From an uncultured Oscillospiraceae bacterium (GTDB lineage: Bacteria; Bacillota; Clostridia; Oscillospirales; Oscillospiraceae): a DNA stretch of 21,403 bases. The DNA lies in assembly GCA_934675115.1 (NCBI GenBank), contig CAKUPH010000037.1, forward strand, positions 1 through 21,403. The letters are read 5' to 3'. A model generated the notes under the pieces. That model did not search any database. It had not been told where the DNA came from and was given only the letters and a program-made list of their open reading frames with translations. The translations under genes were made by a program, and so were the position numbers. This document shows positions 16,701 to 21,403 of this stretch, one piece after another. How positions within the stretch are numbered: position 1 is the first letter of the stretch; the number at the start of each line of letters is the position of its first letter.

Positions 16701-17110
16701 CCGGGGATGATGGGCACGCCGCAGGCGATGGCCGTGGCCTTGGCGGCCAGCTTGTCGCCCATCTGGGCCAGAACGTGGGACGGGGGACCGATGAATTTGA
16801 TGTGGTTCTGCTCGCAGGCCTGGGCAAAGGCGGCGTTCTCAGACAGGAAGCCGTAGCCGGGGTGGATGGCGTCCACACCCCGGCGCTTAGCAAGGTCGAT
16901 GATGCCGGGGATGTCCAGATAGGCGCCCAGCGGAGACTGGTTCTCGCCGATCAGGTAGGCTTCGTCGGCCTTGATGCGGAACAGGCTGTTGATGTCCTCG
17001 TTGGAGTACATCGCCATGGTGTGCAGACCCAGGTCGTAGCAGGCCCGGAAAATGCGGATGGCGATCTCGCCGCGGTTGGCGGCCAGAACTTTGTTGAACT
17101 GTTCAGGCAC
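13673..17110 (-). CDS. pyc: Pyruvate carboxylase
   Basis: A full-length 1145-residue biotin enzyme that carboxylates pyruvate to oxaloacetate with ATP and bicarbonate, feeding anaplerosis and gluconeogenesis. Domains in order: biotin carboxylase with the opening KVLAANRGEIAIRIFRAC, the ATP-grasp loop KAAAGGGGRGM (162-172) and EMNPRIQVEH (about 292-302); the carboxyltransferase TIM barrel with DTTMRDAHQSLL (about 533-544) and the metal-site HLHTHD (about 730); and a C-terminal biotinyl domain with EAMKMETS, biotinylated Lys 1109. The length equals that of Bacillus enzymes. The start is a GTG at 17110 with GGAGGG upstream. The gene is transcribed alone from a near-consensus promoter. Its last 34 bp are duplicated just downstream, but the reading frame itself is intact. 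Confidence 0.98.
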   Translation of the reverse strand: MPEQFNKVLAANRGEIAIRIFRACYDLGLHTMAMYSNEDINSLFRIKADEAYLIGENQSPLGAYLDIPGIIDLAKRRGVDAIHPGYGFLSENAAFAQACEQNHIKFIGPPSHVLAQMGDKLAAKATAIACGVPIIPGSTEPLKDADEAVDKAVSYGFPIILKAAAGGGGRGMRRCDTEEEVRTNFELVKNEARKAFGNEDIFIEKFLVEPKHIEVQILADEHGSVMHLGERDCSLQRRYQKVVEFAPAWSVPKATVEALRADAVKIAKHVGYVNAGTVEFLVDKSSGQHYFIEMNPRIQVEHTVTEMVTGIDLVRAQILIAEGYPLSTPEIGLASQDDLRINGYAIQCRVTTEDPSNNFAPDTGKITAYRSGGGFGVRLDGGNAAAGSVISPYYDSLLVKVTTWDNTFEGACRRAARALSEEHVRGVKTNIPFVTNILAHPAFHAGACHTKFIDDTPELFDFENSRDRATKVLKYIAQIQVDNPNTERHQYDTPRFPTPTGKPLSGVKQLLDAKGPEAVKQWVLDQKKLLITDTTMRDAHQSLLSTRMRTRDLVKGADGVAEILNDCFSLEMWGGATFDTAYRFLHESPWERLDMLREKIPNIPFQMLLRGSNTVGYANFPDNLVREFVKEAARSGIDVFRVFDSLNWLPGMEIAMDEVLNQNKLCEATICYTGDILDPNRDKYTLKYYVDLAKELERRGAHLLCIKDMSGLLKPYAAKKLVSTLKQEIGLPIHLHTHDTTSNQVAAYLMAAEAGVDIVDCATASLSSLTSQPSLSAVVAALEGQERDTGLDLREIQRLDNYWADVRLRYKSFDEGLKSPTTDIYRYEIPGGQYTNLYPQVVSLGLGSRFEEVKEMYKTVNDMLGDLVKVTPSSKMVGDLAIFMVQNDLTPDNIIEKGRSLAFPDSVVSYFKGMMGQPAWGFQPEGLQEVVLKGEKAITCRPGELLPDVDFDQVYKDMERFMEGEPINMRAMLAYCLFPKVYEDYRKHRKEYGYITRMGSHVFFNGMALGETNKINIEDGKTLVIRYLGLGDQNDDGTRTVNFELNGMRREVAVPDKRAAVKGKTVVLADPEDKSQVGSSIPGMVSKVNVKPGDVVEENQVLAVIEAMKMETSVVARMAGIVDQVLIKEGSSVKAGELLITLKVK

Positions 17111-17193
17111 TTGATTCCCTCCATTGGTTCAGATTTTGACATTCATTCCGTTTATGTTCATTCTTTTTTCTCATTTTATATACGTTCAAGTTT

Positions 17194-17222
17194 ATTATAA
17201 CGGCGCGGCGGCACTTTTGCAA
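17194..17222 (-). promoter_or_regulatory. Near-consensus promoter for pyc
   Basis: On the minus strand: TTGCAA (17222-17217), 17-bp spacer, perfect TATAAT (17199-17194). The leader is about 77 nt, A-rich, and ends in GGAGGG before the GTG. The remainder of the 241-bp gap (17223-17351) holds only a weak imperfect hairpin (about 17256-17275) after the peptidase gene. Confidence 0.85.
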
Positions 17223-17351
17223 ACGAAAGAACGGTTCACAGACTAAAATTGGCGTAACTGCCATGATTGACAGTTTCTGGCCCACCGGATTCGCCAAAAA
17301 GACGAAGGTATTTCATGGGCGGACGATTGTAAGCGGTGGGGAAAGGCCCGG

Positions 17352-18410
17352 TCAGCCGCCGGTAAAGCCCTCTGGCGTCCACAGCTCCGGCAGGGCGCGG
17401 ACGGTGCGGCCGGTATAGCCGGTGAGGGTATGGGCGCACAGCATGGAGTTGAGCACCGCCTCCTCCGCGCACTCCGCCATGGCCCGGAAGGGGAGATCCA
17501 TGGCGTCCTCGGCGAAGAGGGCGCCGGAGCGCAGGACGGTCTTTTCCCGGGGGTTCCAGCCGTTGGCGGTGGAGAAGCCCACGAACACCTCGCCGGAGCC
17601 GTGGCCGATGAAGGAGCCCAGCCGGGCAAGGCCCACGCTGCCCCGGCGGAGCACCCGGCCGAGCTGGCGGCTGTCCAGCGGAAGGTCGGTGGCCATGACG
17701 AGGATGCAGGAGCCCACGTCGGGGGTGTGCTCCGCCCGGAGTTTTTCTGCCAGCGCCGGGCCGATGTGATTGCCGCCGATGGTGAGGTCGGCGAGATTGC
17801 CGTGGTTGGTGAGGGCCAGCACGCCAAGGGTGAAGGTTTGTCCGCTGACGTCCAGCAGGCGGGAGGCGGAGCCGATGCCGCCCTTCAGGTCGTGGCAGAT
17901 CATGCCCCGGCCCGCGCCCACGTCCCCCTCGGCAAAGTCCGGCCCTGCGCCGTCCAGCGCGGCGAACACATGCTCCGTCTCCACCGGGCGGAGGGCGATG
18001 TCGGACAGGGAACCATCGTTGCACTCGCACACCACGGGGTTGACAGAGCGCAGAGTCTCTCCGTCAGCGGCGCAGCGGCGGATGAGCCAGCCGACGGCGG
18101 CATCGTGGACCTTGCCCACGTTGAGGGTATTGGTGAGGAGAATGGGGGATTCCAGCTGGCCAAGCTCGTCGATCTGCACCAGACCGAGGCTTTTGCCGAA
18201 GCCGTTGAGGACGAAGGACGCGGCGGGCAGCTTGTGAAAAAAGGGATTTTCCCGGCAGGGGAGGACGGCGGTGACGCCGGTATGGCACCGGTCGGTGTCC
18301 ACCGTGCAGTGGCCCACGGCCACGCCGGGTACGTCGGTGATCTTGTTGCGGGGGCCGGGGGGCAGGCTGCCCACCGTCAGGCCCAGATCCCGGGCGCGGT
18401 GCTGATTCAT
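17352..18410 (-). CDS. P1 (S58/DmpA-like) family peptidase
   Basis: A 352-residue Ntn-like, self-processing aminopeptidase of MEROPS family S58 (DmpA/BapA type), which releases N-terminal residues, including D-amino acids or beta-amino acids in characterised members. Seen: NKITDVPGVAVGHCTV near the N-terminus, SPILLTNTLNVGKVHDA, GGIGSASRLLD, LTNHGNLADLTIGGNHIG and VGSCILVMATDLPLD. In the last, G233-S234 is the expected autocleavage bond, with S234 becoming the nucleophile of the small subunit. No signal peptide, so cytoplasmic. The ATG at 18410 follows AAAGGAGCG; longer upstream reading is open only by chance and crosses the preceding terminator. The gene is a single unit between OFA and pyc; its physiological substrate cannot be told. 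Confidence 0.92.
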   Translation of the reverse strand: MNQHRARDLGLTVGSLPPGPRNKITDVPGVAVGHCTVDTDRCHTGVTAVLPCRENPFFHKLPAASFVLNGFGKSLGLVQIDELGQLESPILLTNTLNVGKVHDAAVGWLIRRCAADGETLRSVNPVVCECNDGSLSDIALRPVETEHVFAALDGAGPDFAEGDVGAGRGMICHDLKGGIGSASRLLDVSGQTFTLGVLALTNHGNLADLTIGGNHIGPALAEKLRAEHTPDVGSCILVMATDLPLDSRQLGRVLRRGSVGLARLGSFIGHGSGEVFVGFSTANGWNPREKTVLRSGALFAEDAMDLPFRAMAECAEEAVLNSMLCAHTLTGYTGRTVRALPELWTPEGFTGG

Positions 18411-18429
18411 AGAGGATCGCTCCTTTACA

Positions 18430-18445
18430 GTTATCATATGATTAC
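18430..18445. promoter_or_regulatory. Palindrome in the promoter region of the P1 peptidase
   Basis: ATCATATGAT (18433-18442) is a perfect 10-bp palindrome inside a 16-bp near-palindrome GTTATCATATGATTAC, about 25 nt before the start codon and beside the ribosome binding site. It could be an operator for a dimeric regulator. No clear -35/-10 pair is seen nearby. Confidence 0.3.
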
Positions 18446-18483
18446 ACCGTAGCAGAAATAGCGGGAAAAAGCAAGGGAGGGAA

Positions 18484-18520
18484 GCAAAAAGCCCCCGCCG
18501 CAGGAATGCGGCGGGGGCTT
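18484..18520 (-). terminator. Rho-independent terminator of the OFA transporter gene
   Basis: A perfect 14-bp stem AAGCCCCCGCCGCA (18489-18502) with complement at 18507-18520 and a GGAA/TTCC loop; the minus strand continues with TTTTTGCTTCC. It lies about 20 nt after the stop. Confidence 0.92.
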
Positions 18521-18541
18521 TCGTGTCAGGAAAATGCTGCT

Positions 18542-19798
18542 TTAGTGAGAGCGCTTGTACACGGCCCGGTACACGAAGGACAGGGCCAGACCGACCACGG
18601 CCATGACTGCGGCCACAAGGAAGGCGGGCTGGTAAGCGCCGCTGGACTTGTAGATGCTGCTCATAATCTGGGGGCCGATGAGACCGGCGGCGGAGAAGCC
18701 GAAGAACATGATGCCGTAGTTGACGCTGCTGTTTTTGGTGCCGAAGTTGTCGGCGGTGAAGCCCGGGTAGATGCCCATGAAGGCGCCGAAGCACACGCCG
18801 ATGAGGCAGATGCCGATATAGAACAGAACCACGGAGCCCTCACCGCAGGCGTACAGGGCCATCAGGGCGGCAATGGCGATGATGAATACCAGAGTCAGGG
18901 TGTTGATCCGGCCGATCTTATCGGACAGGAAGCCGGCGATGATCCGGCCGAAGGCGTTGAACAGGGCCAGCACGGAGACTACAATGGCGGCCTGCGCGGC
19001 GGTCATGCCGATCATGTTCTGGGCAATGCCGGAGGCCTGGGAGATGGCCATCATGCCGAAGTTGGCGCCGAAGAACAGCATGATGATCATGACGTAGAAG
19101 ATGGGGGTGGACAGCATCTGCTTCCAGCTCTTATCGGGGGCGGCGGCCTTCAGCTCACCGGTGGGAGCGGGAGGTGTCCAGCCGGCGGGAACGAAGTTGG
19201 CGGGGCACTTCTCCACCATGAAGGAGAACACGCACACGATGATGATAGTCGCCACGCCGAAGACCATGAAGGCGGTGGTCACGCTCAGGCGGGTGATGAG
19301 GGCATTGGCGATGGGAGGGATGAGGACGGAGCTGATGCCGTAGGACGCGGTGGCGATGCCGCCGATGAGGCCGCGCTTGTCAGGGAAAAACTTGACGGAG
19401 TTGCTGATGGTGCAGCCGTAGGCAAAGCTCATGCCGATGCCGCACAGCAGGCCGAAGCCCACGATGAGCATGGCCACACTGGTGGCAAAGCTGCACATCA
19501 CGAAGCCCAGGCCGAACAGCAGGCCGCCGGCGAAGATGACCCACTTGGGACCGATCTTGTCGTTGATGAAGCCGCCGATAATCATGGCGATGAAGCCGAT
19601 GGAGTTGGCGGTGGAGAACACGATGGACAGATCAGCCGCGGTGAGCGTCACGCCGTTGAGGGCACTCAGATGCTCCGCCATGGGGGCTGCGAACACGCTC
19701 CAGGCATACAAGGCGCCAATGCACAGATTGATCAGGCAGCTGGCGATCAGGATGATCCAGCGTCTCTTCGTCAGTCTGAGCTGTTCTTGTTCAGTCAT
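18542..19798 (-). CDS. OFA family MFS transporter (oxalate/formate antiporter-like)
   Basis: A 418-residue major-facilitator protein with about 12 membrane segments. The opening KRRWIILIASCLINLCIGALYAWS and the stretch GLLCGIGMSFAYGCTISNSV followed by FFPDKRGLIGGIATASYGIS are typical of the oxalate:formate antiporter (OFA) family; a central hydrophilic loop (ENCPANFVPAGW-like region, about residues 175-205) separates the halves. Family members carry monocarboxylates or dicarboxylates such as oxalate, formate or pyruvate, and the substrate cannot be read from sequence. The start is supported by AAAGGAG about 9 nt upstream. It has its own promoter, a structured leader and a terminator. No oxalate-degrading genes (oxc, frc) are in the window, so the 'oxalate' label should not be taken literally. 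Confidence 0.92.
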   Translation of the reverse strand: MTEQEQLRLTKRRWIILIASCLINLCIGALYAWSVFAAPMAEHLSALNGVTLTAADLSIVFSTANSIGFIAMIIGGFINDKIGPKWVIFAGGLLFGLGFVMCSFATSVAMLIVGFGLLCGIGMSFAYGCTISNSVKFFPDKRGLIGGIATASYGISSVLIPPIANALITRLSVTTAFMVFGVATIIIVCVFSFMVEKCPANFVPAGWTPPAPTGELKAAAPDKSWKQMLSTPIFYVMIIMLFFGANFGMMAISQASGIAQNMIGMTAAQAAIVVSVLALFNAFGRIIAGFLSDKIGRINTLTLVFIIAIAALMALYACGEGSVVLFYIGICLIGVCFGAFMGIYPGFTADNFGTKNSSVNYGIMFFGFSAAGLIGPQIMSSIYKSSGAYQPAFLVAAVMAVVGLALSFVYRAVYKRSH

Positions 19799-19837
19799 AG
19801 GATGAAGTCTCCTTTTCTCTTTGGATTTCCCTCACAG

Positions 19838-19870
19838 TGACAGCGCGCCCGGAAACCGGACGCGCTGTCA
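19838..19870 (-). other. Hairpin in the 5' leader of the OFA transporter mRNA
   Basis: A 15-bp inverted repeat TGACAGCGCGCCCGG/CCGGACGCGCTGTCA with a 3-nt loop; the single mismatch becomes a G-U pair in the minus-strand RNA. It starts about 12 nt after the predicted transcription start and ends 40 nt before the start codon. No T-run follows on the minus strand, so it is not an ordinary terminator. Confidence 0.7.
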
Positions 19871-19888
19871 GAGTGAAAGACTGTTTTT

Positions 19889-19917
19889 ATTGTAACATGA
19901 ACATTTTCACGCCGCAA
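19889..19917 (-). promoter_or_regulatory. Sigma-A type promoter for the OFA transporter
   Basis: On the minus strand: TTGCGG (19917-19912), 17-bp spacer, TACAAT (19894-19889). The predicted start near 19882 lies just before the leader hairpin. The remaining AT-rich DNA up to the dinB promoter (19918-20083) holds no gene that I can support. Confidence 0.7.
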
Positions 19918-20083
19918 TCGGCAATTTCAACAGTTCGAGAACCATATTCTGGAATGATGAATGCGAAACCGAGGGCTCAGCACGCCGCAAAAAACGGATT
20001 TTTTCATATAAAATATTTTTTCACACAAGAAAATTATACAGGATCGCGACGAAATTGCAGCTATTTTTGCTGAATCTGAAAAT

Positions 20084-20097
20084 AGAACGGGTGTTTG
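20084..20097 (+). promoter_or_regulatory. Probable LexA/DinR (SOS) box of dinB
   Basis: AGAACGGGTGTTTG matches 12 of 14 positions of the Gram-positive SOS box CGAACRNRYGTTCG, and overlaps the first three bases of the dinB -35 element, the right place for repression. Confidence 0.65.
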
Positions 20098-20123
20098 ACT
20101 TTTCCCGCCGAGTATGCTATGCT
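20095..20123 (+). promoter_or_regulatory. Promoter for dinB
   Basis: TTGACT (20095-20100), 17-bp spacer, TATGCT (20118-20123), followed by AAGGGGGGAG (20131-20140) and the ATG at 20146. The leader is only about 16 nt. Confidence 0.82.
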
Positions 20124-20145
20124 GTGAGAAAAGGGGGGAGTCCAG

Positions 20146-21378
20146 ATGGACCGGATCATTTTTCACTGCGACTGCAACGGCTTTTACGCCTCGGTGGAGC
20201 TGCTGAGCCATCCGGAGCTCCGGGACAAGCCGGTGGCGGTGTGCGGCGACCCAAAGAGCCGCCACGGCATCATTCTGGCGAAAAACGAACCGGCCAAGGC
20301 CTTCGGCGTCAAGACCGCCGAGACCATCTGGCAGGCCCGGAACAAATGTCCGGAGCTGGTGCTGCTCCCTGCCCACCACGACCGCTACAAGGCGTACTCC
20401 CAAAAGGTCAACGCCATTTACGAGCGCTACACCGACCTCATCGAGCCCTTCGGCATCGACGAGAGCTGGCTGGACGTCACCGGCACCCTCCATCTCTTCG
20501 GCGGGGACCCGGTGGCACTGGCCGACCGCATCCGGGCTGCGGTGCGGGAGGAGCTGGGGCTGACCATTTCGGTGGGGGTGTCTTTCAACAAGATTTTCGC
20601 CAAGCTGGGCAGCGACTACAAAAAGCCGGACGCCACCACCCTCATCACGCCGGAGAATTTCCAGACCATCGTCTGGCCTCTGCCGGTGACGGACCTGCTG
20701 TACGTGGGCCGGACGGCGGCCAAGGTGCTGGGGCAGTATGGCGTCCATACCATCGGGGAGCTGGCCGCCTTCGACCGGCAGGCGCTGGTGAATCTGCTGG
20801 GCAAGCAGGGGGGCCAGCTGTGGAGCTACGCCAACGGTCTGGAAAACAGCCCGGTGGCCCCGGCGGGACAGTACACGCCGCCCAAGTCCGTGGGCAAGGG
20901 GGAGACGTTCCCCTACAACCTCACCCGGCGGGAGGACATTGAGCGGGGCGTCGCCATGCTGGCCGACGAGGTGGCCGTCCGCCTGCGGCGGCACCATCTG
21001 AAGGCCACCACGGTGCAGGTGACCATCCGGGACCCGGAGTTCAAGGACATCTGCCGACAGCGGCCCCTGTCCGCCCCCGCCTGCACCGCCCGGGAGCTGG
21101 GCCGGACGGCCATGGACATTCTGGACAGAAGCTGGCGGGCGGGCGCGCCCATCCGGGCCATCACGCTGACCGCCCAGAATCTGGTGCCGGAGGGCGAGGC
21201 GGCGGAGCAGCTGGGTCTGTTTGCCCCGGAGGAGCCGAAGCGGCGGGACCGGGCGGAAAAGCTGGAGCGGGTGATGGACAGCCTGCGGGAAAAATACGGC
21301 CACGACGCGGTGACTACCGCCGCGCTGGCTCCCCGGCGGGAGCCGGAGGAGGAAGGGGACGGCAGCCTGCCGTTCTGA
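20146..21378 (+). CDS. dinB: DNA polymerase IV (Y-family translesion polymerase)
   Basis: A 410-residue Y-family polymerase that bypasses DNA lesions with low fidelity. Catalytic carboxylates are D9 (FHCDCNGFYASVE) and D105/E106 (FGIDESWLDVT); Y14 is the steric-gate position. The palm/finger signature ISVGVSFNKIFAKLGSDYKKPD, a helix-hairpin-helix thumb (LLYVGRTAAKVLGQYGVHTIGEL) and the little-finger domain follow. Q355-F359 (QLGLF) is a clean beta-clamp binding pentapeptide, followed by about 50 residues rich in charge. D-C-N replaces D-x-D of E. coli DinB, as is common in Firmicutes. The gene stands alone behind a probable LexA-controlled promoter. The alternative UmuC assignment is less likely given the lone gene and length. 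Confidence 0.96.
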   Translation: MDRIIFHCDCNGFYASVELLSHPELRDKPVAVCGDPKSRHGIILAKNEPAKAFGVKTAETIWQARNKCPELVLLPAHHDRYKAYSQKVNAIYERYTDLIEPFGIDESWLDVTGTLHLFGGDPVALADRIRAAVREELGLTISVGVSFNKIFAKLGSDYKKPDATTLITPENFQTIVWPLPVTDLLYVGRTAAKVLGQYGVHTIGELAAFDRQALVNLLGKQGGQLWSYANGLENSPVAPAGQYTPPKSVGKGETFPYNLTRREDIERGVAMLADEVAVRLRRHHLKATTVQVTIRDPEFKDICRQRPLSAPACTARELGRTAMDILDRSWRAGAPIRAITLTAQNLVPEGEAAEQLGLFAPEEPKRRDRAEKLERVMDSLREKYGHDAVTTAALAPRREPEEEGDGSLPF

Positions 21379-21403
21379 GACAAAAAATCGCCCCGCGGCG
21401 GTG
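21379..21403 (+). other. Start of a possible terminator, cut by the window edge
   Basis: After the dinB stop the last bases read CAAAAAATCGCCCCGCGGCGG, which could be the A-tract and left arm of a hairpin. The right arm is outside the window. Confidence 0.3.

Noticed and set aside
17103..17174. A 23-residue ORF in the pyc leader overlapping the pyc start
   Set aside because: It starts with ATG but has no ribosome binding site, and its A-rich codons follow from the leader composition.
13481..17200. A very long plus-strand open frame (over 1200 codons) opposite pyc
   Set aside because: It is the antisense shadow of the GC-rich pyc gene; the minus-strand protein has every pyruvate carboxylase motif, while the plus-strand translation is rich in H, G, V and L and has no ribosome binding site.
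18411..18794. N-terminal extension of the P1 peptidase to 480 residues
   Set aside because: The extension crosses the OFA terminator and the end of the OFA gene; the start at 18410 has a good ribosome binding site and fits the family length.
20049..20080. GCAGC-TATTTTT-GCTG hairpin in the OFA-dinB gap as a small RNA or terminator
   Set aside because: The stem is only 4-5 bp and no promoter or transcript would obviously end there.
1..21403. CRISPR array, tRNA/rRNA genes, transposase or phage genes
   Set aside because: No regularly spaced repeats, no cloverleaf or rRNA-like stretch, and no gene product with recombinase or phage motifs was seen on either strand.

Overview
The window (21.4 kb, GC-rich coding sequence) looks like chromosomal DNA of a low-GC-phylum but GC-rich anaerobic Firmicute, most likely an Oscillospiraceae/Clostridia-type gut bacterium. 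This rests on strong AGGAGG-type ribosome binding sites, sigma-A style promoters, a Gram-positive (DinR/LexA type) SOS box, an SLH-type surface protein, and a gene set usual for Clostridia (MtaB, HPr-like protein, OFA transporter, full-length pyruvate carboxylase). The genus assignment is inference; no rRNA or tRNA gene is present.

Layout. 1-3111 (+): the 3' four fifths of alaS, a hypothetical protein (possibly SMI1/KNR4-like) and a HIT nucleotide hydrolase. 3112-3437: a hairpin-rich intergenic element and a bidirectional terminator. 3438-4742 (-): mtaB, divergent from an HPr-like gene (4823-5065, +), with overlapping -10 elements between them. 5142-8984 (+): MATE efflux pump, YfbR-type HD nucleotidase, the conserved ACT/UPF0237 plus PFL-like/UPF0210 pair, a 24-codon candidate sORF and a perfect 13-bp hairpin. 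9039-11007 (+): pgi and a small P-loop protein with its own promoter and terminator. 11209-13329 (-): a large secreted protein with N-terminal SLH-like repeats and a probable beta-helix C-terminus. 13421-17222 (-): pyruvate carboxylase, whose last 34 bp are duplicated 177 bp downstream around a 143-bp insert. 17352-19917 (-): a DmpA-like P1/S58 peptidase and an OFA-family MFS transporter, each with its own signals. 20084-21378 (+): dinB (Pol IV) under a promoter overlapped by a LexA box.

The genes are mostly housekeeping: translation quality (AlaRS, MtaB), central carbon metabolism (Pgi, Pyc), nucleotide clean-up (YfbR, HIT) and transport. I did not find a defence system, CRISPR array, transposase, phage or biosynthetic cluster. 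The most unusual structures are the duplicated pyc 3' end with its insert, the multi-hairpin element at 3131-3264, the leader hairpin of the OFA gene, the sORF after the UPF0210 gene, and the SLH/beta-helix surface protein.
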